A DNA stretch of 47,388 bases from Gammaproteobacteria bacterium (lineage in GTDB: Bacteria > Pseudomonadota > Gammaproteobacteria > Pseudomonadales > Azotimanducaceae), in assembly GCA_002708205.1 (NCBI GenBank), contig PAMR01000034.1, positions 17,617-65,004 on the forward strand, given 5' to 3'. The notes beneath the pieces were generated by a model that made no database searches, had not been told where the DNA came from, and was given only the letters and a program-made list of their open reading frames with translations. Each line of letters opens with the position of its first letter. Positions within the stretch are counted from its first letter, which is position 1. Shown here one piece after another: positions 8,799-17,822 of the stretch. The translations under genes and the position numbers were made by a program.

Positions 8799-9647
8799 CT
8801 AGCCTCCAGTGATTACTTCGAGCTGGTCTTTGGGGCCATAAAAATAAGATCCGGGCATAAAGTCGTAACCTAGATCACCCAGTAGACGCCTTTGCCTATG
8901 AGTGCACTGCGCGTTTACTTCTGGAGTAACTTCATAATCATACTGCCGCACAAATAATTGACAGTAGTTGTAGAGCAATGTTCGGCGTCCATGACCAGAT
9001 TCGTTTCGGCTGGGCCCGTGCCACAATGCATGCGGAAATAAAATGCAATCGCCAGCTTTCCCTCGAATTTGCGCGGCCCCAGGGGAATATGGATTAGGAG
9101 GATTAGGTCCATCGTATGGAATAGCGCGGAGGTGGCTTCCCGGGAATACAGTTAGGTTACCCGTATTTTCATTTTCGGTATCCGTTAACAAATACAGTGC
9201 CTTCATAGCGATTGGAACACTTGACTCCGTCACACGAATTCGTCGTAGTGCTTCTCCGCCATCGGTATGTGTGTACCCTGGAAAAGTCGAGTTTGGTGCT
9301 CGCACTATCGCCTGAGACATACTGTGGAGGATATAAGGACCCATGATATCAACCACCAAATCGAAGACATTCGGTCGATCTATAAGTTCAATAAAGTGCT
9401 TGCCGTAAGGTAGCAAGTCCCTTCGGTCCATGAAACCGTCAGGATCGAGATCCTCAGTATGGGGCAGTTGGCCGTAATGCCCCATGGGCAGGTTTTCACC
9501 TTTTATCGGTTCGAAGCCGGGCTCTTTTCTAATTCGGTCTAGTTCTTCGTTGAAGAATGTAACCTCATCACGACTGAGTGCGTTTTCGACGACGATGTAG
9601 CCATCCGTATTCCACTGCCGCCGTTGTTCTCCATCCAACGTTTGCAT
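8799..9647 (-). CDS. phytanoyl-CoA dioxygenase family protein (second copy type)
   Basis: Second PhyH-family Fe(II)/2-oxoglutarate oxygenase, only distantly similar to the one at 5252. Iron ligands are H127 and D129 in GYTHTDGGEAL and H210 in PHALWHGPSRN, with R221/R222 in HGRRTLLYN as a plausible 2-oxoglutarate contact; GNLTVFPGSH precedes the distal His as usual. The start is the ATG at 9647 (282 residues), which has AGGAG 6-7 nt upstream; the ATG at 9662 lacks such a site. It converges on the CoA-transferase pair with an 83-bp gap. Substrate is unknown; family members act on acyl-CoAs and on free small molecules such as ectoine. Confidence 0.87.
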   Translation of the reverse strand: MQTLDGEQRRQWNTDGYIVVENALSRDEVTFFNEELDRIRKEPGFEPIKGENLPMGHYGQLPHTEDLDPDGFMDRRDLLPYGKHFIELIDRPNVFDLVVDIMGPYILHSMSQAIVRAPNSTFPGYTHTDGGEALRRIRVTESSVPIAMKALYLLTDTENENTGNLTVFPGSHLRAIPYDGPNPPNPYSPGAAQIRGKAGDCILFPHALWHGPSRNESGHGRRTLLYNYCQLFVRQYDYEVTPEVNAQCTHRQRRLLGDLGYDFMPGSYFYGPKDQLEVITGG

Positions 9648-9783
9648 AGACGCTCCTAGCATATTCGTATGGTAGAGATTAGCGCCTTGTGGCCGTCTCT
9701 GGAAGGGGGGTAAGGAATTGCTGCTTGCTTTAAGGGGGATCGGAAGTTACCGATTTACATAGAATGTCGCAGACCGAAATCGA

Positions 9784-12700
9784 TCAGCTCTCATCTGCGA
9801 CAGGTATTTGTCCCCTGTGTTGCCGCGCTTCAGATTCTAAAGTCTTTTGTTTTAATCCTACCCACTCAAAGAAATCCTCTACTATCAGATAGAGGGAAGG
9901 GACCAGTAACAAGGTAATTGTCGTCGCAACCACAACTCCAAAGGCAAGTGAGACCGCCATAGGTACGATAAAAAAAGTTGCTGGATTTTGGTTGATCATT
10001 AGGGGGAACAAACCCACAAAGGTTGTCGTGGAGGTTAATACTATTGGCCGAAAGCGCACTGCGCCCGCTGTGACGACAGCTTCGATAAGCGGTATGCCGT
10101 CGCGACGCCGTCGATTGATGTAGTCAACGAGAACTAGGCTTGCGTTAACGACCACACCGGATAATGCGACGATGCCGAGCATTGAAAAAAACATGAGCTG
10201 AACATCCATGATGAAGTGACCGATAATTGCTCCGACTGCACCGAATGGTATAACCGACATTATCACTAGGGGTTGGAGATACGAGCGGAGTGGAATTGCC
10301 AAAAGAGCGTAGATCAAAATGAGAGAAAGTAATGCACCTTGTGCCAATCCGAGCATGGCTTTATTTCGTTCGAGTGCTTCCCCGGCTTGACCAGCGACCA
10401 CTGAAGTATAGGTGCTTTGAATTTCTGGTATCACTTCGCTCAGGATAGTCGTGTTTATCTCTTCTGGAGTTACAATCGCTCGATCGACATCGGCGGTGAC
10501 GTTAATAACACGTTGTCCATCGACTCTTTCTATCTTGGAGTAACCGCGCCCTATTTCGAATCGGGCAACTGATGTGAATGGTACTTCAATGCCTTCTGGT
10601 GTCCGTATTCGCATGGATTCAAGATTACCAATTGACTGTCTTTCATCGGTCGGCAAACGGACCATCACTCGGACTTCATCGGGGCCGCGTTGTATTCGTT
10701 GCACTTCAGCTCCGTAAAAAGCATTACGTACTTGTCCTGCCAAATCAGACAATGTGAGCCCCAGATTTTGCGCTTGCGGTAGAAGCTCAAGTTTAATTTC
10801 TTGTTTTCCAGCACGAAACGAGTCTTGTATATCAAATACGCCATCAAACCGAGACAGTTCCGCTCGTAGCTGTAGAGCGGCGAGACGTAATTCTTCGACG
10901 TCCTGACCAGTTAGTTCTAGGTTTATGGGTTCTCCTGCATTAAAGGAATCGGTAGTAAAGGTGAGCCCAACGGCTTCGGGTATCGGGCCGACGAGGGCGC
11001 GCCAACGATCGGCAATTTCACCGCTTTCTAGGTAACCTCGATTGGCCAAGGGAATTAATTCCAGCCCCACTTCGGCGAAATTACTACGACCGGGTTCAGG
11101 CCTGCGAGGTGGCCCCCCTCGATGAATATGCGTACCAATACTAACCAATACATTTTTCACGGTACTTTGCGAATTAGTGTCTATCTCTCGGTCCAGTTCG
11201 TTACGTAATTGTTCCGCTGCCTTTTCTAGACGAAGTGTTGCTTTTTCCGTAACGGATGCTGCTACACCTGCTGGCATCTCTAGTGTGGCGTACACAGTGT
11301 CTCCGTCGATGCTTGGAAAAAATGAAAATACGACGCGACCACTAAGGATTAGAGCGATTGTTATTATAAGGATTCCTAATCCAACTGATGCGGTCATGTA
11401 ACGCCATTCAATAGCCCGACGTAGAAAGGGGAGATAGAAGTTGTTGGCAAAATTTTGCAAACTTCCAGAGAATTTCCCTTGTATTCGGTTCCATCTCCCG
11501 TTGGGATCAGGATTGTCACGTTTACGGTGGGCGAGATGAGAAGGGAGAATCCATTGTGATTCGATAATTGACATCACCAGAGCGATGATGACAACCACTC
11601 CTATGACCCCAAAGAAGTCGGCCATGCGGCCTGGAACAAGTAGCAAGGGAAGAAATGCCGCCATAGTGGTTAGGACGCCGAAAATAACAGGGATAGATAC
11701 TTCCCACGTACCATCTACTGCCGCTCGTAAAGGGGGTTTCCCCATCTCTTCATGTCCGTATACTCGTTCCCCAACCACAATCGCGTCGTCGACTAATATT
11801 CCCAACACAAGAATAAAGGCCATCACTGTCATTGTGCTTATGGATACGTCGAAGTAGGGAAAAATAGCGATTGTTCCTAACAAGGCAATCGGTATTCCAG
11901 CGGCAACCCAAAGTGCTAGTCGAAATCGAAGAAATAGTGCTAGCACTATTAGTACTAGCGCGAGTCCAGAAAAAGCTGTTTTCAATAATGTTTCAACACG
12001 TTGCACTAATTCTGCTGATGCATCTCCATATATTTCTAGTTCGATACCAGGAGGAAGATCCGATCTTTTATTGTTGACATACTCTTTGACGTCCTCTGCG
12101 ATCGTCATTATGTCTTCCTTTCCGATTCGGAAGACCTGGATAACACTTGCTCGCTTCCCGTTAAACCGAGCAAGTAGATTACCTTCTTCGAAGCCATCGA
12201 TGACTGACGCAACATCCTTTACACGTACTTGTGTACCGTCGTCTTTGGTTAAAACAACAATATTTTCGAATTCGGGACTAAGGTAAGCCTGACCTTTAGC
12301 TCGCAGGAGGATTTCTCCCCCCGCGGTCCGCAATGTTCCACCGGGCATATCGAGAGATGCACGTCTGACTGCTCCGGCTACTTGGTTCAGCGTTATTTCG
12401 TGTTTCCGAAGCATATTCTCGGAAACTTCGATGGAAAGTTCATAGGGTCTTACATAAACGAGATCGACTTGAGATAGGCCATCAATAGCAACAACCTCAT
12501 CACGCACTTCCTTCGCCAATTCTTTTATTGTGCGTTCGTCTGTATCGCCGGACAATGCGATTTCAAGAACGTTATGTCGGAAAGAAAACTTTGAAACGAT
12601 CGGGGTTTCAATTTCTTCTGGGAACGACGAGATTCCATCGACTAGATTCTTTACTTCGTTAAGCGCGCGCGTCCCGTCGGCGCCATCTTCTAATTGGACT

Positions 12701-12978
12701 TGTACTGAACATATACCTTCACTAGCAGTCGCGTACATTTTTTCAATACTTTCGATACCTTCGACCGCTTCTTCAATACGTATACAAACGCCTTCCTCGG
12801 CTTCAGTCGGTGCAGCACCGAGGTATGGGACTTGAACTGATACTACTTCGACCTCAATGCTGGGAAACTCTTCTTGGTGTACGGTCAGAAGCGCCATTAC
12901 ACCGCCTACTAAAAGAATGGACATCAGGAGATTGGCTGCAACACTGTTTTGCGTAAACCAGGTAATGATGTGGCGCAT
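9784..12978 (-). CDS. RND efflux transporter permease (AcrB/MexB superfamily)
   Basis: Proton-driven inner-membrane pump of 1064 residues. It opens with ITWFTQNSVAANLLMSILLVGG, typical of the RND branch whose N-terminus begins with a Trp-Phe-x-x-N motif. The proton-relay acidic pair is present in LGILVDDAIVVGERV (TM4), followed by a long second periplasmic loop and a second six-helix block ending with SLYLIVEDFFEW. It starts 3 bp after the stop of the adaptor gene, so the two are one operon. No TolC-like outer-membrane gene is in the window, so a shared channel is expected. No local regulator is visible. Substrates cannot be assigned; this branch is often multidrug or poorly characterised. 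Confidence 0.93.
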   Translation of the reverse strand: MRHIITWFTQNSVAANLLMSILLVGGVMALLTVHQEEFPSIEVEVVSVQVPYLGAAPTEAEEGVCIRIEEAVEGIESIEKMYATASEGICSVQVQLEDGADGTRALNEVKNLVDGISSFPEEIETPIVSKFSFRHNVLEIALSGDTDERTIKELAKEVRDEVVAIDGLSQVDLVYVRPYELSIEVSENMLRKHEITLNQVAGAVRRASLDMPGGTLRTAGGEILLRAKGQAYLSPEFENIVVLTKDDGTQVRVKDVASVIDGFEEGNLLARFNGKRASVIQVFRIGKEDIMTIAEDVKEYVNNKRSDLPPGIELEIYGDASAELVQRVETLLKTAFSGLALVLIVLALFLRFRLALWVAAGIPIALLGTIAIFPYFDVSISTMTVMAFILVLGILVDDAIVVGERVYGHEEMGKPPLRAAVDGTWEVSIPVIFGVLTTMAAFLPLLLVPGRMADFFGVIGVVVIIALVMSIIESQWILPSHLAHRKRDNPDPNGRWNRIQGKFSGSLQNFANNFYLPFLRRAIEWRYMTASVGLGILIITIALILSGRVVFSFFPSIDGDTVYATLEMPAGVAASVTEKATLRLEKAAEQLRNELDREIDTNSQSTVKNVLVSIGTHIHRGGPPRRPEPGRSNFAEVGLELIPLANRGYLESGEIADRWRALVGPIPEAVGLTFTTDSFNAGEPINLELTGQDVEELRLAALQLRAELSRFDGVFDIQDSFRAGKQEIKLELLPQAQNLGLTLSDLAGQVRNAFYGAEVQRIQRGPDEVRVMVRLPTDERQSIGNLESMRIRTPEGIEVPFTSVARFEIGRGYSKIERVDGQRVINVTADVDRAIVTPEEINTTILSEVIPEIQSTYTSVVAGQAGEALERNKAMLGLAQGALLSLILIYALLAIPLRSYLQPLVIMSVIPFGAVGAIIGHFIMDVQLMFFSMLGIVALSGVVVNASLVLVDYINRRRRDGIPLIEAVVTAGAVRFRPIVLTSTTTFVGLFPLMINQNPATFFIVPMAVSLAFGVVVATTITLLLVPSLYLIVEDFFEWVGLKQKTLESEARQHRGQIPVADES

Positions 12979-12981
12979 ATG

Positions 12982-14118
12982 TTATGCCCCTATAGGCTCG
13001 ACGGGCATTCCGTCGATCACGGTTTGGATTGGCGACAAACAGACTCTGTCGCCTTTAGTCAGGCCGGCAGAAATTAAAACTTTATCTTGAAAAAGTCGTA
13101 GGAGTTCGACTGTGCGAAAGCGTAGTCGATTGTCTTGGTCTACGATCAGCACGCGGTCGTTACCTCTCAAGGCGCTGCGAGGGAGCTGGATAATATTGTC
13201 CGCAGTACGCCCCATTATTTCTCCATTGACAAATAGTCCTACCGATAACGGCGTGTTTTGGTCGCGATTATCAATACGGGCAACAACATGAACCATTCGG
13301 CTTTTGGTATCTATTTCAGCTTCGGTTCGAATAATCTCTCCGCTCCAAGTCAATGATCGTCCAGCATAGTTGGCTGTTAGTTGGACGTTAGGACGAGATC
13401 CAGGTGGTAGTAAGCCTTGCATATCTATAGGCAACTGAAGGTAAGCCAATTGCTGATCGGCTATGGGTAACCTTACTTCGACAATATCCGTGGCATAGAT
13501 CGTTGCAATAGGGTTTCCGCGGGCTACGAACTGGCCAATGTCAACTTTCTTGTTTCTTACTAAACCGGAAAATGGTGCTTGTATTTCTGTTCTCGATAGA
13601 TCGCGTTGTGCTTGATCGTGCATGGCGGATGCTTCTTGAAGGGAGGCTTGAGCTATCCGAAATGTACGTAACGCGTTTTCTATTTGAGAGCGGCTCGCGA
13701 GTTGGCGGTCGCCGAGACTTTCTAAACGCTGATACTCAAAGTCCGCGTGTTGGTGTTCGGCCTCGGCTCGGCTGAGACTGGCGGCCGCTCTTTCGAGGAC
13801 TGAGGAGAGATCTTGATCGTCGAGACGCAGAAGTACTTCACCTTGGGTGAAGCGGCCTCCAGCGACGAGCGCGGGCGACATCCAGATTACCTGCCCCGAC
13901 ACCTCAGGAATGAGTTGTGTTTCAACGTTCGGATTAACGGACCCTTGAGAGATAACGGTCAAGTTGACTGATTCCGGCGTCACGGTCGTGACTCGAACAA
14001 CCGTTGGCATCGGTTCCGGGATATTTGGATCGAGCGAAGGTGCGTTAGCCATCAACACTAAAGCCACCAACATTGCTATACCAAGGGCCAAAATCGGAAG
14101 AATAATTTTCTGGATCAA
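12982..14118 (-). CDS. RND efflux periplasmic adaptor (membrane fusion protein)
   Basis: Membrane-fusion subunit linking the RND pump to an outer-membrane channel. It has an N-terminal membrane anchor (about residues 5-25), a barrel-sandwich/lipoyl motif near LIPEVSGQVIWMSPALVAGGRFTQGEVLLRLD, an alpha-hairpin of heptad-like Leu/Ala/Gln residues (about 110-170), a second lipoyl half IQAPFSGLVRNKKVDIGQFVARG, then beta-barrel and membrane-proximal domains. Length 378 is normal. The start is TTG with GAGG 8-9 nt upstream; no better in-frame ATG lies nearby. It is the first gene of a two-gene operon with the permease. Confidence 0.92.
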   Translation of the reverse strand: MIQKIILPILALGIAMLVALVLMANAPSLDPNIPEPMPTVVRVTTVTPESVNLTVISQGSVNPNVETQLIPEVSGQVIWMSPALVAGGRFTQGEVLLRLDDQDLSSVLERAAASLSRAEAEHQHADFEYQRLESLGDRQLASRSQIENALRTFRIAQASLQEASAMHDQAQRDLSRTEIQAPFSGLVRNKKVDIGQFVARGNPIATIYATDIVEVRLPIADQQLAYLQLPIDMQGLLPPGSRPNVQLTANYAGRSLTWSGEIIRTEAEIDTKSRMVHVVARIDNRDQNTPLSVGLFVNGEIMGRTADNIIQLPRSALRGNDRVLIVDQDNRLRFRTVELLRLFQDKVLISAGLTKGDRVCLSPIQTVIDGMPVEPIGA

Positions 14119-14456
14119 CTTGAAGCCTCGTTAGAAGTTTGCGGTGCGACTCGTCAGTAGAGGGGGCATCCCATTAACAAAACTCATAAACTTTTTATCC
14201 TTCGATTCGAGTGCGTTATCCGTTGTTTGGGAGGTTTCAAGAAGGTTGGTTATTTTTGCGTTTTGTGGTTCACGTACAAAGAAGATGGAAGCTCGTAATT
14301 ATAGTAACGATATCGTCACGATCTGTAGGCCCAATTGTCCTCGAATGGTCAGGAAATCAGCTTTATATTTTGTATTGTCCTGATTTTTGCGAAGGATTCT
14401 GTGTCTGGCGAAGAGATATGGCAAAGTACTCTTATTAATTGATTAGAAAGGTTCGT
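14119..14456. other. 338-bp divergent intergenic region
   Basis: Separates the minus-strand RND operon from the plus-strand M20 gene, so it must hold both promoters. Two overlapping open frames (79 and 75 codons) on the plus strand encode residues with no family resemblance and no good ribosome binding site, and I do not call them. A perfect 10-bp palindrome ACGATATCGT lies at 14307-14316 and could be an operator, although a palindrome this short can occur by chance. Nothing else stands out. Confidence 0.35.
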
Positions 14457-15881
14457 ATGAAAGTAAAACTTTTCTTCTTGGTGTGGTTTTCGAGTCTCCA
14501 ATCTCTTGGTGTTGAAATGACCGCTCCAGAAACTAGGCAAATTGTGTCCTCTTTAACCCAAGAAACGATACAAAATGCTGATGCGATATGGCATTTCGCC
14601 GAATTGGGGTATCGGGAATCGGAAAGTTCTGCGCAACTAGCAAATTATCTAGAAAAGGCTGGTTTTGAAGTTACTCGAGGCGTAGCCGATATACCAACGG
14701 CGTTTGTAGCGTCAGCCGGGAGTGGTGGTCCGCATATAGGGATATTGGCGGAATTTGATGCGTTACCAGGATTATCTCAAGACGCTGTCGCCACACGGTC
14801 ACCCATTATCGTTGATGCGCCTGGCCATGCATGTGGTCACCATTTATTTGGCGCTGCTTCAGCGGCAGCCGCTATCGCCATATCCCGATGGATGGCGGGT
14901 ACTGATACTAAGGGGACTGTAAGCGTGTTTGGTACACCAGCGGAAGAAGGAGGGTCTGGAAAAGTCTACATGGCACGAGCAGGCTTGTTTCGTGATCTCG
15001 ATATTGTTTTGCATTGGCATCCCGGTGATAACAACGGAGCATCGCCAACTAGTACCAATGCGAATAAATCAGGACGTTTTGAGTTTCATGGAATTGCCGC
15101 ACACGCGGCATCAGCTCCTCATCGAGGTCGGTCGGCACTGGATGGTGTGGAAGCTATGAATCATATGGTAAATATGATGCGTGAGCATGTACCTTCGAAT
15201 GCGCGATTGCATTACGTGATAACTGATGGTGGTGACGCGCCCAATATCGTTCCAGAATTTGCGGAAGTGTATTACTACGTCAGACATCCGCAGGTAGATC
15301 GTGTGAACACACTATTCGAACGACTTGTCGATGCGGCCCGTGGTGCTGCGTTGGGTACTGGGACGCGAATGCAATATGAAGTGATGCACGGAAATTATCC
15401 GGTCTTACGAAATGATGCGTTGGCTCAAATTGTTTACGATGAAATGACTGCATTAGGTGGATTTTCGTATTCATCAACAGAGCAGTTTTTTGCGGAAACG
15501 ATTTTTAAAACATTCATCCAGCCGGTAAGGAGTATCGGATCACAGGAGACAATACGTCCGTTTCAATTTAGGCAGAGTATGGGGTCAACCGATGTGGGCG
15601 ATGTAAGTTGGATGGTCCCCACGGCCGGTTTCACCACAGCTACCTGGGTCCCTGGTACTCCCGGGCATAGCTGGCAGGCAGTAGCTTCTGGAGGTATGAG
15701 TATTGGTCACAAGGGAATGATGATGGCGGCTAAAATCCTCGCGGCTACTGCCGAACACCTTTATCGCAACTCAAAACTTATTGATGGCATTAGAACCGAA
15801 TTTGAAGAACGCCGGGGTCCGCATTTTCGTTACGAAGCTTTGTTAGGAGATAGACAACCTCCTTTAAACTATCGAAAGTAA
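14457..15881 (+). CDS. M20 family amidohydrolase (AbgB-like)
   Basis: Metal-dependent amidohydrolase of the M20D/AbgB group, which cleaves N-acyl or p-aminobenzoyl-glutamate type amides. Zinc-site motifs are visible: GILAEFDALPGL, HACGHHLFGAASAAAAIA and GTPAEEGGSGKVYMARAGLF (catalytic Glu-Glu). The dimerisation domain begins with HGIAAHAASAPHRGRSALDG. I choose the ATG at 14457 (474 residues) with AAAGG upstream; the TTG at 14439 would add six. Residues 1-19 are hydrophobic and could be a signal peptide, though no clean cleavage motif is seen, so location is uncertain. It is followed after 22 bp by a dehydrogenase gene, probably the same operon. Confidence 0.85.
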   Translation: MKVKLFFLVWFSSLQSLGVEMTAPETRQIVSSLTQETIQNADAIWHFAELGYRESESSAQLANYLEKAGFEVTRGVADIPTAFVASAGSGGPHIGILAEFDALPGLSQDAVATRSPIIVDAPGHACGHHLFGAASAAAAIAISRWMAGTDTKGTVSVFGTPAEEGGSGKVYMARAGLFRDLDIVLHWHPGDNNGASPTSTNANKSGRFEFHGIAAHAASAPHRGRSALDGVEAMNHMVNMMREHVPSNARLHYVITDGGDAPNIVPEFAEVYYYVRHPQVDRVNTLFERLVDAARGAALGTGTRMQYEVMHGNYPVLRNDALAQIVYDEMTALGGFSYSSTEQFFAETIFKTFIQPVRSIGSQETIRPFQFRQSMGSTDVGDVSWMVPTAGFTTATWVPGTPGHSWQAVASGGMSIGHKGMMMAAKILAATAEHLYRNSKLIDGIRTEFEERRGPHFRYEALLGDRQPPLNYRK

Positions 15882-15903
15882 AAATAATCTAAAGGAGTAG
15901 AGC

Positions 15904-16743
15904 GTGGCTAATGTCTTGTTATTACATCCGGGTAAGATGGGGTCGTCGGTGGCAAATGCCTTAATTCAGGCGGGCCATGAAGTATTTTGGGTGTCTCAGG
16001 GCCGAAGCAACCAGACCCGAGAACGAGCGGAAGAGTTAGGCTTATGTGATGTAACGGATTTGTCGAGTGCGCTAGGGAAAAGCGAGTTCGTTATCTCTGT
16101 TTGCCCTCCCGAATATGCCGGTAGCCTTGCGGAAGAGGTTATTGAAAGAGGCTATGAAGGGACCTATGTAGACGCTAATGCAGTTTCTCCCGCGACCTCT
16201 CTGGCGATGGGTGATTTAGTTGGCGAGAATTACGTCGATGGGGGAATTATCGGACCTCCGGCTTGGAATGTCGGCAGTACCAGAATTTACCTTTCCGGTC
16301 CACGAGCAGCCAATATTGCGGCGCTTTTTGAGGGTACATTGTTGGATAGTTTCGTAATCGAAGGGGAGATCGGTGCGGCGTCTGCTCTCAAGATGTGTTA
16401 TGCGGCGTACACAAAAGGATCATCGGCATTGCTTTTAGGTGTGAGAGCATTGGCGGAGCGGATGGGAGTTACCGATTCTCTTATTTCGGAATGGGCAATT
16501 TCCCAGAGAGGCTTAGAGGAGCGCAGTCGCAATACCGCCTACTCTACAAGTCAAAAAGCCTGGCGGTTTGCTGGAGAAATGCGGGAAATTGCAGCTACGT
16601 ATTCGGCGGCTGGCCTTCCGGCTGGATTTCATGAGGCTGCGGCGGAATTATTTGAACGCATGAAGGGTTTTAAAGATCGAGATCCCGCGACCATTGATGA
16701 GTTAACGGCCGAACTTTTACGCGGTAAAAAATCTCTCGATTGA
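15904..16743 (+). CDS. NAD(P)-dependent oxidoreductase, 6PGDH-like with DUF1932
   Basis: Beta-hydroxyacid-dehydrogenase-like enzyme of 279 residues. The N-terminal Rossmann fold starts MANVLLLHPGKMGSSVANAL, with the dinucleotide glycines in GKMGSS. SEFVISVCPP matches the sugar-phosphate-dehydrogenase pattern and YVDANAVSP the substrate-binding loop. The C-terminal helical domain (from about 190) with LISEWAISQRGLEERS matches DUF1932 proteins. The GTG start has AAAGGAG about 7 nt upstream. It likely oxidises or reduces the product of the amidohydrolase upstream, but the substrate is not known. Confidence 0.82.
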   Translation: MANVLLLHPGKMGSSVANALIQAGHEVFWVSQGRSNQTRERAEELGLCDVTDLSSALGKSEFVISVCPPEYAGSLAEEVIERGYEGTYVDANAVSPATSLAMGDLVGENYVDGGIIGPPAWNVGSTRIYLSGPRAANIAALFEGTLLDSFVIEGEIGAASALKMCYAAYTKGSSALLLGVRALAERMGVTDSLISEWAISQRGLEERSRNTAYSTSQKAWRFAGEMREIAATYSAAGLPAGFHEAAAELFERMKGFKDRDPATIDELTAELLRGKKSLD

Positions 16744-16788
16744 CACGCGACTAACAAATACGATGTAAACGACTTACTGCATCCGTTT

Positions 16789-17121
16789 TTATTCTGTTAC
16801 GGCGTCGATATTTGTTTCAATCACCGACTTAGTCTGCTCGCATTTCCATCCCATTTTCGTGAGTTCACCAACGAATCCTTGGGCTTTATCGACACAGTAG
16901 GAAAGATCATTAGAGGCTCGCCAGAGCGATTTATCTTGATTCTCCTCATCCTTTTTATAGATCACTTCACACGGCAAATAGCTGGACGGCATCCCGTATT
17001 GGATTCGAACAGACCTCTGAAGCGAGTCAAAGGTGCATTCAGCTTCATACCCATGCAAGAACGTCGACCAGCCAAAGGGCACTAGAATCGCGAGCAATAA
17101 TGGTGTGTTTCGTTTTCGCAT
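16789..17121 (-). CDS. small secreted protein with four cysteines, unknown function
   Basis: A 110-residue protein I do not recognise. It begins with a clear signal peptide: basic MRKR, a hydrophobic core to about residue 17, and a cleavage-like YEA before Glu-Cys. The mature part has four Cys (about 29, 51, 75 and 93) that could form two disulfides in the periplasm. A perfect -10 hexamer TATAAT (minus strand, 17128-17133) ends only 6 nt before the ATG, so the transcript could be leaderless. It is antisense only to the unlikely long form of the iron-sulfur gene. Signal peptide and cysteines argue that it is real. Confidence 0.6.
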   Translation of the reverse strand: MRKRNTPLLLAILVPFGWSTFLHGYEAECTFDSLQRSVRIQYGMPSSYLPCEVIYKKDEENQDKSLWRASNDLSYCVDKAQGFVGELTKMGWKCEQTKSVIETNIDAVTE

Positions 17122-17252
17122 ATCGAGATTATAGCCTCTTAGGGGTCGAAGTCACTTCCTTGGTTTCACGTGATATTCACAAATCGTACGGTATGGATTC
17201 AATCCCGAATAGTTCATATGTACTACGTAAGTTCGAAAGGCCGGTGGTTCTT

Positions 17253-17822
17253 ATGAGTGAATTAATTGGTTCCAAGCGCGGTGGTTTGTTTTTGAAAGTG
17301 GAGAATGATGTGATTGAACTAACAGTCAATAACGAAACGATGTTGCTCGAGATAGATTATGACACGCCACTTTTGTGGGTGATTCGGGAAAATATCGGGT
17401 TAATGGGTACGAAATTTGGTTGTGGTATAGCGCAATGTGGAGCCTGTACCGTTCATTTGGATGGGCAGCCGATCCGTTCCTGTAGTACTCCAGTCCGGGC
17501 CGCTATAGGTCGAAGTGTTACGACGATTGAAGGTCTATCTCCCGAAGACTTTAATAGCGTTCAGCAAGCCTGGATAGAAGAACAAGTTCCACAATGTGGC
17601 TATTGCCAGTCCGGCCAGATTATGTCTGCTGTGGCGTTATTGAGTGGTAATGATGATCCGAGTGACGAAGATATCAATTCGGCAATGCGTGGAAATGTTT
17701 GTCGTTGTGGAACCTATCCGCGGATACGTAAGGCAATTAAACGTGCTGCCAAAATACGCGACACTGTAGTGAAACACTATGTTCCAGTTTCTCGAGACGT
17801 AAAGGAGGTACATCATGGGTAA
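17253..17822 (+). CDS. (2Fe-2S) subunit of a molybdenum hydroxylase
   Basis: Small electron-transfer subunit of the xanthine oxidase family (CoxS/IorA type). It has a plant-ferredoxin-like cluster (C57, C62, C65, C77 in the GCGIAQCGACTVHLDG region) and an alpha-helical cluster (C115, C118, C150, C152 in CGYCQSGQ and CRCGTYPR), so it carries two [2Fe-2S] centres. I place the start at the ATG at 17253 (189 residues); the longer form to 17100 runs into the divergent gene. The last 8 bp overlap the molybdopterin subunit gene. No signal peptide is present, so export would rely on the Tat signal of its partner. Confidence 0.9.
   Translation: MSELIGSKRGGLFLKVENDVIELTVNNETMLLEIDYDTPLLWVIRENIGLMGTKFGCGIAQCGACTVHLDGQPIRSCSTPVRAAIGRSVTTIEGLSPEDFNSVQQAWIEEQVPQCGYCQSGQIMSAVALLSGNDDPSDEDINSAMRGNVCRCGTYPRIRKAIKRAAKIRDTVVKHYVPVSRDVKEVHHG
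17803..17809 (+). promoter_or_regulatory. strong Shine-Dalgarno for the Mo subunit
   Basis: AGGAGGT-type sequence inside the end of the iron-sulfur subunit gene, placed 5-6 nt before the ATG at 17815. It fixes that start and allows independent loading of ribosomes on the second gene of the overlapping pair. Confidence 0.8.

Noticed and set aside
14144..14438. Two overlapping small frames in the divergent region before the M20 gene
   Set aside because: No ribosome site, no recognisable residues, and they overlap each other in different frames.
17100..17252. Longer start for the (2Fe-2S) subunit
   Set aside because: The extension overlaps the divergent secreted-protein gene and gives residues unlike the family.
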